From Vibrio cyclitrophicus (GTDB taxonomy: Bacteria; Pseudomonadota; Gammaproteobacteria; Enterobacterales; Vibrionaceae): DNA of 64,000 nt. The stretch spans positions 1,674,001 to 1,738,000 of the forward strand of contig CP065366.1 of NCBI GenBank assembly GCA_023206055.1, given 5' to 3'. Of this stretch, positions 43,730-52,782 are shown piece after piece. The notes under the pieces are model-generated. The model was given only the letters and a program-made list of their open reading frames with translations. It did no database searches and was not told the DNA's origin. The position numbers were made by a program, and so were the translations under genes. Position 1 is the first letter of the stretch. Each line of letters opens with the position of its first letter.

Positions 43730-44532
43730 TGTTAGAAGTTAAAAATCTTAGCGTCGCGCTACATAAACCGACACACAGAGATCTAGTCTCTGATGTAAGC
43801 TTTACACTCAAAGAAGATCAATGTTTGGGTATTTTGGGTGAATCAGGTAGCGGCAAAAGCCTGACCTGCAATGCGATTAACGGCTTGTTGAACGACTCTT
43901 TCTCTATTTCGGGTGATGCGCTGTTTGAAGGCAAGAATCTATTTGATATGCCTCAGAAGCAGCGTCGTCAATTAAGGGGTGAGCAGATCTCGATGATCAT
44001 GCAAAGCCCAATGACGGCGTTCAATCCACTGTTCACGATTGGCAATCAAGCTGTCGAAACCATAAAGCAACACCAGTCAATGAGTACTAAAGAGGCTATT
44101 GATCTGTTCTGCGATGTGCTGACTCGTGTCAACCTGAAATCAGTCCGCGATTTAATTAAGAAGTACCCGCATGAACTTAGCGGGGGCATGCTGCAACGAA
44201 TTATGGTGGCATTGGCATTGGTGCTGAAACCCAAGCTGATTATTGCCGATGAGCCCACAACGGCGATTGATTATATCTCGCAACGAGAAGTGGTTAAGGA
44301 GCTAGAGTTTGTACGAGAGCAGTTTGGTACCAGTCTAATTTTCGTTAGCCACGACCTGAGTTTGGTTTCTCATATTGCAGATAACGTTATGGTTATGAAT
44401 CAAGGCAAAGTGGTTGAGTACGGCGCTACTCGCAAGGTGTTCACTCAACCAGAAAGCAAACACACGCGTTACTTAGTGGATACTCGTATGGCATTAGTAA
44501 ATCGATTTAAATCTGTCATGGAGAGCTGCTAA
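43726..44532 (+). CDS. NikD-like ABC ATPase
   Basis: A 268-residue oligopeptide/nickel-type ATPase: Walker A GESGSGKSLTCNA, Q-loop MIMQSPMTAFNPLFTIG, signature LSGGMLQRIMVALAL, Walker B LIIADEPTTAID and switch FVSHDLSLVSHIAD. The start overlaps the nikC-like stop by four bases, and the stop overlaps the nikE-like start by one base. It energises the importer with the NikE-like ATPase. Confidence 0.9.
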   Translation: MMLEVKNLSVALHKPTHRDLVSDVSFTLKEDQCLGILGESGSGKSLTCNAINGLLNDSFSISGDALFEGKNLFDMPQKQRRQLRGEQISMIMQSPMTAFNPLFTIGNQAVETIKQHQSMSTKEAIDLFCDVLTRVNLKSVRDLIKKYPHELSGGMLQRIMVALALVLKPKLIIADEPTTAIDYISQREVVKELEFVREQFGTSLIFVSHDLSLVSHIADNVMVMNQGKVVEYGATRKVFTQPESKHTRYLVDTRMALVNRFKSVMESC

Positions 44533-45314
44533 TGTTGATTGAAGTAAAGAACGTCACCAAGGCATTCAAAAACGACGATAGTTGGTTTTTTCCTAGCTAC
44601 CAAAATGTACTCAATGGTGTGTCTATCACGGTTAATGAAGGTGAGTGTGTCGGCGTGGTCGGCGAATCGGGCAGTGGCAAAAGTACACTAGGGAAAGTCA
44701 TACTTGGTCTAGAAGCGGCCGACAGTGGCGAGGTGGTACTTGGCAACGCTATTTCGAACCTACCTATGCACCAAGTAATGAGTGTGGTATTTCAAGATTA
44801 CAACACCTCGGTGAACCCGCGATTGACGATTCGAGAGATCATCAACGAGCCTTTGATTAACGAAAAGGTGGGTAAGGCAGAACGAGAATCCCACTTGGTT
44901 CTGCTACTTGAAGAAGTGGGCTTAGATGCAGACATGCTTGACCGTTATCCACATCAACTCAGCGGTGGACAATTACAGCGTGTGTGTATCGCAAGAGCGG
45001 TAGCGCCCAACCCTAAGTTTATCTTGCTTGATGAAGCGGTGAGCTCTTTAGATGTATCTGTTCAGGTACAAGTTCTCGACCTCTTGCAAAAACTCAAACA
45101 AGAGCGCCAGATTTCGTATTTGTTTATCACACACGATATTGCTGTCGCGAGTTTTCTTTGTGATCGTTTAATGTTTTTTAAAGATGGCCAAATCGTCGAG
45201 CAAGTCGATGATATGCGAAATCTGAAACACGTAAGTGACCCTTACACCAAGAGCTTGTTAGAAGCGGCTAGCTATCTAGAAATACCGTTTGAAACTGAGT
45301 TTGGCCAAAAATGA
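44532..45314 (+). CDS. NikE-like ABC ATPase
   Basis: A 260-residue ATPase: Walker A GESGSGKSTLGKV, Q-loop VVFQDYNTSVNPRLTIREI, signature LSGGQLQRVCIARAV, Walker B FILLDEAVSSLD and switch FITHDIAVASFL. It is the last gene of the five-gene operon. A terminator follows at 45469-45498. Confidence 0.9.
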   Translation: MLIEVKNVTKAFKNDDSWFFPSYQNVLNGVSITVNEGECVGVVGESGSGKSTLGKVILGLEAADSGEVVLGNAISNLPMHQVMSVVFQDYNTSVNPRLTIREIINEPLINEKVGKAERESHLVLLLEEVGLDADMLDRYPHQLSGGQLQRVCIARAVAPNPKFILLDEAVSSLDVSVQVQVLDLLQKLKQERQISYLFITHDIAVASFLCDRLMFFKDGQIVEQVDDMRNLKHVSDPYTKSLLEAASYLEIPFETEFGQK

Positions 45315-45760
45315 CACTGATTCATAAAGATTCTTTAAAATAGCGTTCCCATTTATTGTTTCTACCGTAACTCAACCTTTATTGGGTGCTGTGGATACCG
45401 CCGTTATTGATTCCTTTCCTTCAGTTTAACTAACGTTCATTTCGACAAGACGTGTAGTGCATATCCCTAAAGCGGCTTAATCATTAAGTCGCTTTTTTAT
45501 GCATCTCGGATGGTTTTTCCTCTATCAAGACGGAATACTGAGATCCAATAATTCGAAGCAACATCATCTATCTACAATGCATTTGTTTGAGTTGTGTGAT
45601 GCTGATTCCTATGAATATAAAACTCGCTGTTATTGATAAAATTGACGTATATATTTTTCGTTGTTCTTCAAACAAAAACTATAAACCCTCGAACTGCAAT
45701 TTTGATTGGTAAGTGACCAATTGATGTAGTGCGCAGGGTAAAATAATAGAGAGTGGGAAA
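45315..45760. other. 446-bp region between the importer operon and the LPMO gene
   Basis: Contains the importer terminator (45469-45498). The rest should contain the LPMO promoter; I saw no ORF or familiar operator. Confidence 0.45.
45469..45498 (+). terminator. Terminator of the nik-like operon
   Basis: AAAGCGGCTTAAT and ATTAAGTCGCTTT form a stem with one G-T pair, followed by a T run. It lies about 155 bases after the last gene. Confidence 0.8.
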
Positions 45761-47269
45761 GTGACAACAATAAATAATAATATTCTAAAAGTAGCAGTAG
45801 GTATGGCTATGCTATCGAGTGTGCCTTCAGTGGCAAATGCTCATGGTTGGTCTGAATTTCCAAGCGCACGTCAGAACACGTGTTACGAGCAAGGCGGGAT
45901 TTGGTCGGGTGCACCACCGAATGCAGCATGTGCTCAGGCGAAAGATATTTCTGGCTCTTACCCGTTCGTTCAACGTAACGAGTACGCGAAAAATATCCAA
46001 GATTTCAACAATTTCAATGCTGTAAAAGCGGCGATTCCTGACGGCACGCTATGTTATGCCAACGATTCGCAAAAGCGCGGCATGGGTGCGCCTCATACTG
46101 GTTGGACTCGTACCGAGCTAAGCACTGGTACATTTGAATATGTATTCAACGCGACTGCGCCACACAACCCTTCATTTTGGGAGTTTTACCTAACGAAGCC
46201 GAACGCAGACCTAAGTAAAGGCCTAGCGTGGGGTGACTTAGATCTTATCCAAGAAGTGGGTAATGTCCCTGTAAACGGTGGCAAATACCGTATCAATGTG
46301 ACTATTCCTTCAGACCGCTCTGGCGATGCAATCCTATATGTACGTTGGCAACGTGACGATGCAGCAGGCGAAGGCTTCTACAACTGTTCAGACATTACTA
46401 TCGCGGGTGGTACAACACCTCCGCCAGATCCTACACCACAACCGGATCTAGTTCGTGGCGACTTGTTTGTTTCAGACCAATTTGGAACACCAGAAATTGG
46501 CGATACAGTTAAGTACGACATCATCAACAAATACGGTGAAGTAGCACGTAGCTTCGACATCGTTATTGATGCGAGCAACGTGAATGATTGGGCTCGTCTG
46601 CTAGCTTCGGAAATCAACGGTTGGCACGAAGAGTTTAAAGACGGTGCGATCTTCATCGGTGACTGGCACGCCGAAATGCAGCACTACATGTACTTCCAAA
46701 ACGATCCTTCACGTAACTTCTTTAACTCAAAAGATAGCCGTGCTTCTGGTCAGTTAACACTGATTGAAGGTGGTGACGGCGGTGTTGAGCCATTAAAAGG
46801 CGACATCTACGAGCTAGTGAAGAGTGATAATGTGGTTAATGCTGGCGACAAAGTTGTGATTGCAACGAGCGAAGCAGCAAACCTAACACAAACTCAAGGT
46901 TCTGCAGTTAGCATTCAAAACAATGGTACGGCTTCAATTGTTGTAGACACGACTGCAATTACGGCGAACGAAACTTTGTCATTCATTGCTAGCTCTATTG
47001 AAAGCGAAAGTGTTGAAACCTTCACGTTCGAAGTGATTGCTGATGACGGTGGCGTAACACCAGACCCAGATCCAACGCCGGATCCAGATCCGACTCCTGA
47101 CCCTACGCCAGATCCAGGCACGTGGGACTCATCTGCGACTTACCTTGGTGGCGAAGTCGTGACTTACTCGAACCAGTCATGGAAAGCACAATGGTGGGTT
47201 CAAGGTGGTACAAACCCTAAAGCGACCTACGAAAACGACCAATGGGGCGTTTGGCGTCCAGCTAACTAA
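45761..47269 (+). CDS. Secreted AA10 lytic polysaccharide monooxygenase with chitin-binding module
   Basis: A 502-residue exported copper enzyme. Signal peptide 1-27 ends SVANA, so the mature chain begins with His (HGWSEFPSARQNTCYEQGG), the N-terminal copper ligand. The second ligand is His112 of the precursor (MGAPHTGW). The AA10 domain (28 to about 220) is followed by a PPPDPTPQP linker, a middle domain of about 230-345, a second beta domain of about 355-430, a DPDPTPDP linker and a C-terminal chitin-binding module (about 455-502, WDSSATYLGGEVVTYSNQSW). The start is GTG, with a GAGAGTGGGA ribosome site. It probably cleaves crystalline chitin oxidatively, part of Vibrio chitin use. Confidence 0.94.
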   Translation: MTTINNNILKVAVGMAMLSSVPSVANAHGWSEFPSARQNTCYEQGGIWSGAPPNAACAQAKDISGSYPFVQRNEYAKNIQDFNNFNAVKAAIPDGTLCYANDSQKRGMGAPHTGWTRTELSTGTFEYVFNATAPHNPSFWEFYLTKPNADLSKGLAWGDLDLIQEVGNVPVNGGKYRINVTIPSDRSGDAILYVRWQRDDAAGEGFYNCSDITIAGGTTPPPDPTPQPDLVRGDLFVSDQFGTPEIGDTVKYDIINKYGEVARSFDIVIDASNVNDWARLLASEINGWHEEFKDGAIFIGDWHAEMQHYMYFQNDPSRNFFNSKDSRASGQLTLIEGGDGGVEPLKGDIYELVKSDNVVNAGDKVVIATSEAANLTQTQGSAVSIQNNGTASIVVDTTAITANETLSFIASSIESESVETFTFEVIADDGGVTPDPDPTPDPDPTPDPTPDPGTWDSSATYLGGEVVTYSNQSWKAQWWVQGGTNPKATYENDQWGVWRPAN

Positions 47270-47309
47270 TCTTAGCTATCGTTAGTTAATTAGCTTTAAA
47301 GTAATAACC

Positions 47310-47349
47310 AAGACACCACACTTTTTGACGAGTGTGGTGTCTTTTTTTA
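47310..47349 (+). terminator. Terminator of the LPMO gene
   Basis: AAGACACCACACT and AGTGTGGTGTCTT form a 13-bp stem followed by a T run. Confidence 0.93.
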
Positions 47350-47483
47350 TTGGAAAGGCTTAATAAACGAAATAGGTTTGATTTCTGTTGGTTTTATCCT
47401 TCCATATAGTAAAAGAGCGTCACAAACATCAACTGGTCGATAAGTAATAATTGTAAATCTGTTCAATGGGTGGCGAGGGTTTT

Positions 47484-48017
47484 ATGGAACTAACCAGTAA
47501 GCAAGTTGGAGTCTTTAAAGGAATGGCGTTGGCTATGTTAACCGCCATTGTTGCAATCTGGGCAGCGATCGTTTTAGACCCCTTCAATTACGCCCAAGCC
47601 AGTATGCTAGAAGATAGGGTGACAGTTTTAGGGCTTTCTCTGATACTGCCGACCTTGATGTTAATCGTCTCTATTGGGCGTTTAGCCAAGTATCGGTTCT
47701 TCAGCCCAGAAGATATCGATGGCAGTGGGTTAACGTCCGGCACAAAGCGAGCCATCATTTTGCAAAGCATGCTTCAAAATACCTTAGAGCAATTAGTTAT
47801 TGCAGTCGGTGTGTATACGGCGTGGTGTTTGTTGATGCCCTACGCTTGGTTATCGGCGGGACTCGTGTGTTCAGTGTTGTTTTTTATGGGGCGTATCTTC
47901 TTTTTCAAAGGCTACAGTCATGGAGCACCGGCAAGGGCTTTTGGTTTTGCATTAACCTTCTATTCAACGGTCGTGCTGTGCTTAGTATTGGTGGTCACTC
48001 AAGTTATATCCCTTTAA
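47484..48017 (+). CDS. MAPEG-family membrane protein
   Basis: A 177-residue protein with four hydrophobic segments. LEDRVTVLGLSLILPTL and QNTLEQLVIAVGVYTAW match the MAPEG (microsomal glutathione transferase-like) family signature. Substrate unknown. I start at the ATG at 47484 since GCGAGGG lies 5-7 bases before it; an in-frame ATG at 47466 has no such site. Confidence 0.85.
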   Translation: MELTSKQVGVFKGMALAMLTAIVAIWAAIVLDPFNYAQASMLEDRVTVLGLSLILPTLMLIVSIGRLAKYRFFSPEDIDGSGLTSGTKRAIILQSMLQNTLEQLVIAVGVYTAWCLLMPYAWLSAGLVCSVLFFMGRIFFFKGYSHGAPARAFGFALTFYSTVVLCLVLVVTQVISL

Positions 48018-48266
48018 AATCAGTGGTTTGATTTATTATCCTTCCTAAATTGCGTAAGGCTTAGTTCTTTATTCGTAGAACAAAATGGTAAAATTCGAGT
48101 CGAGTGAACTGCATTCTTTTCAGAACACCAGTATCTCAACTCTATATCAGATTTAATCAAAACAATCTTTCCTAACCTATTGTTAAATATTTACTATTTG
48201 ATAATGTGTCTAGGTGCACATTAAGGATGTGTTTCATATTTAGCGATGAAAATAGTAGGAGTTGCG

Positions 48267-48755
48267 ATGAGTATTATAGTGAGACGGTCTGAACCGTCGG
48301 ATGCAAAGGGAATCAAAGAAGTTTACGAATGCACTAATGCTTATACCGGTACGCTGCAACTCCCAAATCCATCTCTGGAAAGCTGGCAAAAACGAATATC
48401 TAACATGCCTGACAACGTGTACTCGTATGTCGCGATGATCGACGATGAGATTGTTGGCAACTTGGGAATGGAAGTGTGTGTGAACCCAAGAAGACGACAT
48501 GTCGCTTCATTTGGTATGGGTGTTAAAGACGATGTGTTAAGTAGAGGCGTTGGTAGTCAACTGCTCGCGACCGCGATCGACTTGTGTGATAACTGGATTA
48601 ACATTAAGCGAATGGAGCTCACGGTATATACCGATAACGAAAGAGCGATCAGCCTGTATAAGAAGTTCGGTTTCGTGATTGAAGGAGAGTCTGCAGGGTT
48701 CGCTTTTAGAAATGGCGAATATGTGGCGGCTTATCACATGGCGCGACTGGTATAA
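48267..48755 (+). CDS. GNAT N-acetyltransferase, AaaT/YhhY-like
   Basis: A 162-residue acetyltransferase strongly resembling E. coli YhhY (AaaT, L-amino-acid N-acetyltransferase): TGTLQLPNPSLESWQKRI, the acetyl-CoA loop GVGSQLLATAIDLCDNW, ELTVYTDNERAISLYKKFGF and the end FRNGEYVAAYHMARL. AGGAG 5 bases before the ATG at 48267 decides the start over an upstream ATG at 48246. Confidence 0.9.
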   Translation: MSIIVRRSEPSDAKGIKEVYECTNAYTGTLQLPNPSLESWQKRISNMPDNVYSYVAMIDDEIVGNLGMEVCVNPRRRHVASFGMGVKDDVLSRGVGSQLLATAIDLCDNWINIKRMELTVYTDNERAISLYKKFGFVIEGESAGFAFRNGEYVAAYHMARLV

Positions 48756-48850
48756 CATTCGATTACAACTAAAACAGGTAAAATTAACACACGGCTGCAA
48801 TTTACACGCAGTTGCCATCAGACACAGCTAAAATTAACTGACAGATAATA

Positions 48851-48879
48851 AAACGCCACGTTATTTAAACGTGGCGTTT
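48851..48879. terminator. Bidirectional terminator
   Basis: AAACGCCACG and CGTGGCGTTT pair around TTATTTAAA. It lies between the convergent acetyltransferase and NTP-pyrophosphohydrolase genes. Confidence 0.88.
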
Positions 48880-48944
48880 GCTATTTTAGTTCGCTGGTGC
48901 TTTAAACAACTATAGCCATAACCTTAGTTCAGTCGCAAACTTAG

Positions 48945-49520
48945 TTAAGCCGTTAGTGGCTCAAGGTTCGCAGGGCGGTAGTGTACTGATTTTAGTACTT
49001 TACCTTGGCGAACTGTCTTGCCTTCAGATACGAAATCTTCCGCGCACTTTGCAATGATGTATTCGCCTTTCTGAACAGCCATCAGCTTGATGTTTTGCTC
49101 AGCATAGAAAGCTTCTGTTTCAGCGTATTCTGTTTCGGTGCGACATACTTTGCTCATGTTGCTCGAGTGTACTTCGTCCCAGCACGGTAAGAAGTCAATT
49201 GAACGGTTTTTAGAAACATTCAACAGTAGGTCGATCAGGTAGCTGATTGCTAGGTTGTCTTCTACCTTAGCTTGACCAAGGTGAACCAAGCGTCCCATCA
49301 AAACATAAACGCTGTCTACAATAGCGTCCGCTTGTTCGATTTTAGAGTCAGCTTCTGCAAGTTCTGTCAGTTCTTCGATCGCTAGAGAGGTATGTAGCGT
49401 ATCGCCCTTTTCGTCCATTGTTTCAGGAGCAGCAACAGGCAGATCAAAAGTACTGCGGAACTCTTCAATGTCGCGGTAAAGGTGATCGTAGATTTCTTGG
49501 CTTAGTTGAGAAAGGTTCAT
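48945..49520 (-). CDS. All-alpha NTP pyrophosphohydrolase-like (MazG/PRA-PH-like) protein
   Basis: A 191-residue protein whose first half has the ExxE...ExxD helix pattern of all-alpha NTP-PPases: LAIEELTELAEADSKIEQADAIVDSVYVLMG. The C-terminal half has a small domain of unknown role (KLMAVQKGEYIIAKCAEDF). Such enzymes hydrolyse NTPs to NMP and PPi. I choose the ATG at 49520, which has ATAGGA just upstream, over the one at 49532. Substrate unknown. Confidence 0.8.
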   Translation of the reverse strand: MNLSQLSQEIYDHLYRDIEEFRSTFDLPVAAPETMDEKGDTLHTSLAIEELTELAEADSKIEQADAIVDSVYVLMGRLVHLGQAKVEDNLAISYLIDLLLNVSKNRSIDFLPCWDEVHSSNMSKVCRTETEYAETEAFYAEQNIKLMAVQKGEYIIAKCAEDFVSEGKTVRQGKVLKSVHYRPANLEPLTA

Positions 49521-49733
49521 TTTCCTATCCATTCTGTTTCGTTAATGGATTATTTTACCAAAGCTAGGAATAGGGTGCTAACGCAAAGTCGAAGAAGTCG
49601 ACTTTTATTCGTTGGACCAATGAGGTATTTTGCATACAAACTAATTGATTATTATGTTTTTTTACACTTTACTCTTTTTAATATACCAAATATTAATGTT
49701 GTCATTAACTTCGGCAGCAGTGGGACTCCATTT

Positions 49734-50804
49734 ATGAACCAAGCTAGTGAAAGTGAAATTGTTATACGCCGCTTGTATCAAATCACCAATGATTATCGAA
49801 AGGGCTTCGATATTCAAATCGCTCAGCTACTTATTATGGGGCTTGAACGCTTCAACCTTGATATTGGTATCTTATCGAAAGTCGATGGTAATGCTTATGT
49901 TGTTGAACATTGTGTTACGCCTGACGGGGTAGAGCTCAATAGCGGTGACACCTTCGATTATCGTTCAACCTATTGCGAAATTACTTGTAAATCGATCGGT
50001 CCTATCTGCATTGAGCATTGTGGCAAACACGATAAGTATGCGAAGCATCCTGCTTACCAGTCTTTTGGTTTGGAGTCTTATATTGGGGTTCCCATTTTTG
50101 TTAATGATGAGCTTTATGGCACCTTAAATTTTTCAAGCCCGGCACCTTACCATCGCGAGTTCAAAGAGTTCGATGTCGACGTGATGAGGCTAATGGCGTC
50201 ATGGATAGAAGTGGAACTGGTAAGAAGGCAGCAAGAGCGAAAACTCAAAGAGCTGAATGAGAAGTTAGAGTACCAAGCTATGTACGATCCTTTGACACAC
50301 CTGCCGAATCGACGTTGCTTGTTTAAAACGTTGAACGCAGAAGTGGAACAGTTAAAAGGATCTTTAGGAAAGGGAACCTTGGCGGTTGTCGACATCGACT
50401 TCTTTAAACAGGTCAACGACACTTATGGCCACCAAATGGGTGATGTTGTATTAAAGAAAGTGGCGAACGTGCTGAGCAATAACACTCAAGAAGGTGAGTT
50501 TGTGGCGCGTTTTGGTGGTGAAGAGTTCATTCTTTGGTATCCAAATAAAAACCCAAGTTGTGTTGAAGATAAGTTCATGACTCTTTTGCAAGAGATGAAG
50601 AAAATCACGCTTGATAGAAAGCCTGTCACTATATCAATCGGTGCGTGTCATTTTGAGTTGAGTACAGGGGATACCAAAGGGGAAAGGATGTCGGCGTTAG
50701 ATAAACTAATCAAAGTTGCCGATGAATGTCTGTACATTGCGAAACAGAATGGACGAGATCAGTTCATTTCTCGTCCATATCATCAAGAGCGCTCGGGAAT
50801 ATGA
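49734..50804 (+). CDS. GAF-GGDEF diguanylate cyclase
   Basis: A 356-residue soluble protein: N-terminal GAF sensor (about 20-165, including RSTYCEITCKSIGPICIEHC and SYIGVPIFVNDELYGTLNFS), a coiled linker (RRQQERKLKELNEKLEYQAM), and a GGDEF domain (about 195-350) with the active GGEEF motif near residue 260. The inhibitory RxxD site five residues before it reads QEGE, so product inhibition should be weak. The Cys-rich GAF could sense redox or a small ligand (inference). The frame is open back to 49506 but the upstream part is AT-rich and overlaps the neighbouring gene, so I start at the ATG at 49734. Confidence 0.88.
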   Translation: MNQASESEIVIRRLYQITNDYRKGFDIQIAQLLIMGLERFNLDIGILSKVDGNAYVVEHCVTPDGVELNSGDTFDYRSTYCEITCKSIGPICIEHCGKHDKYAKHPAYQSFGLESYIGVPIFVNDELYGTLNFSSPAPYHREFKEFDVDVMRLMASWIEVELVRRQQERKLKELNEKLEYQAMYDPLTHLPNRRCLFKTLNAEVEQLKGSLGKGTLAVVDIDFFKQVNDTYGHQMGDVVLKKVANVLSNNTQEGEFVARFGGEEFILWYPNKNPSCVEDKFMTLLQEMKKITLDRKPVTISIGACHFELSTGDTKGERMSALDKLIKVADECLYIAKQNGRDQFISRPYHQERSGI

Positions 50805-50820
50805 GCGATTAACTGAACTA

Positions 50821-51387
50821 TTAGCTAAACAAGTAAGGGAACAGTTTACGGCGTTCTTCTGGCGTTAAAGACTCAACTCTCGCGATGTTGGTATCAGGAA
50901 TCGCTTCAGGGTTAGGGTAGTGCTTCAACACTTTTTCCATACTTGCTTCACGAATCAAATGGTAAACCGGATAAGGAGAGCGATTCGTTAGGTTCTCATC
51001 GTCTTCTGGGTCTGCGCCACCAAAACAATAGTCTGGATGAAAGGTGGCCACTTGATAAGTACCTTCCCAATCTTCTTGTTTGATCAGGGCTTCAATCCAA
51101 TCAATGAACATGTTGTAGTCGAAAAAATCTTGCAGCATGTTAGGAACAACCACCAAAGTTGTCTCTAACTCGGCAACCGGTGTGTTATCTAACTCAACAA
51201 AATGCGTCATGATGTCTTCTAGCAACACTTCTTCGGTTTCTGCTTCGCTCACAAAGATCTTAATTTGCTTATTACGTTGTGGCTTAGCTGCGAATGGACA
51301 CAGGTTTAGGCCAATAACGACATCGTCTAACCACTGTTTTACTTGGTCGTGGATGGTTTGAAGATCAGTGCTTTGAGTGTTCGACAT
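50821..51387 (-). CDS. DUF1415 family protein
   Basis: A 188-residue cytosolic protein matching DUF1415: VVIGLNLCPFAAKP near the N terminus, TTLVVVPNMLQDFFDYNMFID, QVATFHPDYCFGG and NRSPYPVYHLIREAS. No known function. Its end lies 16 bases from the stop of the convergent GAF-GGDEF gene. Confidence 0.9.
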   Translation of the reverse strand: MSNTQSTDLQTIHDQVKQWLDDVVIGLNLCPFAAKPQRNKQIKIFVSEAETEEVLLEDIMTHFVELDNTPVAELETTLVVVPNMLQDFFDYNMFIDWIEALIKQEDWEGTYQVATFHPDYCFGGADPEDDENLTNRSPYPVYHLIREASMEKVLKHYPNPEAIPDTNIARVESLTPEERRKLFPYLFS

Positions 51388-51472
51388 AACAGGTTCCGAA
51401 ATGAAATTTTGCGTAGGATATCAGAACGGACGTTAATCAAAAGCAATAATTGAGTTACAAACTCAGTCGTAG

Positions 51473-52672
51473 TTATGCTTGTGCGAGTTTGGACGTAGAT
51501 ACTTGTAGCTGTTTCAACTGGTAGACCCATGCAAATATCGCAACATAGAAGATAGAGCCGCCTGCAATTACGCCATTCCAACCAAACAGTTGCCAGCAAT
51601 ACAAAAGTAAGAACCCACCTAAACTACCGCCAATATAATAGTGAACCAGATAGAGCGCGGTAGCTGTTGCCTTAGCACTCGGGGCTTTTTGACTCACCCA
51701 AGAGTAGGCAAGGGTATGGGCGAAGAACGCGCCGCCGCTAATCAATAACAAACCAGCTAACATGAACGGGACTTTATCGACCGCAGAAACTAGCATTCCG
51801 ATTAAGCTAATGCACACGCCCATCAAGATACCGTTTAGCGGATCAAAGCGAAGCGTCCATCTGTTGGATAGCTTCGAACTGACCGTTCCGGCCAAGTAAC
51901 ATAGGAATATAAGCGATGCTAAACCCACAGACACTGAATGAGGTGCGGATACTAGCCTAAAGCCCATTACTGAATACAGGTTTACGAACAGGGCAAAGTT
52001 AGCGCCACCAATCAACATCGCGAGCCATAAGGTACGGTTTTTTAAGTGCGTCACTACCGAGCGATTATGATGAAAGAACAGCCCTTTCTGCGGTTTGAAG
52101 TTTTGTTGGTCAGGCAGGCTATACGCAATATAGAGTGCGCCAAGTAAAGAGCCGACAACGAAAAACAACACAGTCGCATGCCAGTCAAAATAATCCGTAA
52201 TCAAGCCGCCCAATACACGCCCGAAGATGCCACCTAATGAGTTAGCCGCAATATAACCGCCTATCGCGACTGCGAATGCTTTCGGTGATAACTCTTCGAC
52301 CATGTAGGCAACAGCCACACCTGCAAAAGCAGCAACCGCTATTCCCATGAATGCTCTGGCAATAACAAGCTGTAGTAGGGTAGTTGTGAACACCATGCTC
52401 AGTCCGATTAGCGGGATAGCAAATAAGCTGAACAGAATGATGGGTTTTCGGCCAAAGGTTTCAGAAGCGATTGCCCAAGGCACCAAGCTGATGGAAAGCC
52501 CAAGTGTTGTCGCGGCAAACAGCCAGTTGATTTGAGTTTCAGATACTTGGAAGTGCTCCGCCATGTGCGGCAAAATTGGCTGAAAGAGATAAAGGTTACA
52601 GAAAATGATAAATGAGCCAATCGCCAATGATTGGGTGATGCGTTTGTATTGAGGACTGCCTTTATCAAACAT
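51473..52672 (-). CDS. MFS transporter
   Basis: A 399-residue major facilitator with twelve predicted helices. The loop motif ASETFGRKPIIL between helices 2 and 3 is the MFS signature. It resembles the YnfM/arabinose-efflux-like proton antiporters. It is divergent from a LysR gene, 110 bases apart, so is likely controlled by it. Substrate unknown. Confidence 0.9.
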   Translation of the reverse strand: MFDKGSPQYKRITQSLAIGSFIIFCNLYLFQPILPHMAEHFQVSETQINWLFAATTLGLSISLVPWAIASETFGRKPIILFSLFAIPLIGLSMVFTTTLLQLVIARAFMGIAVAAFAGVAVAYMVEELSPKAFAVAIGGYIAANSLGGIFGRVLGGLITDYFDWHATVLFFVVGSLLGALYIAYSLPDQQNFKPQKGLFFHHNRSVVTHLKNRTLWLAMLIGGANFALFVNLYSVMGFRLVSAPHSVSVGLASLIFLCYLAGTVSSKLSNRWTLRFDPLNGILMGVCISLIGMLVSAVDKVPFMLAGLLLISGGAFFAHTLAYSWVSQKAPSAKATATALYLVHYYIGGSLGGFLLLYCWQLFGWNGVIAGGSIFYVAIFAWVYQLKQLQVSTSKLAQA

Positions 52673-52782
52673 TTACGTTGAGCCTGCGCGAGTTAGTAAG
52701 CTATTTGTGAACAAGTTATCAGCACAAGTGTGATTAAAGAAATATATTAAAAATATCACCTCTATATATTTAATATATCGCC

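Noticed and set aside
49506..49733. Upstream extension of the GAF-GGDEF frame by 76 residues
   Set aside because: It overlaps the opposite gene start, is AT-rich promoter-like DNA, and the ATG at 49734 fits the family length.
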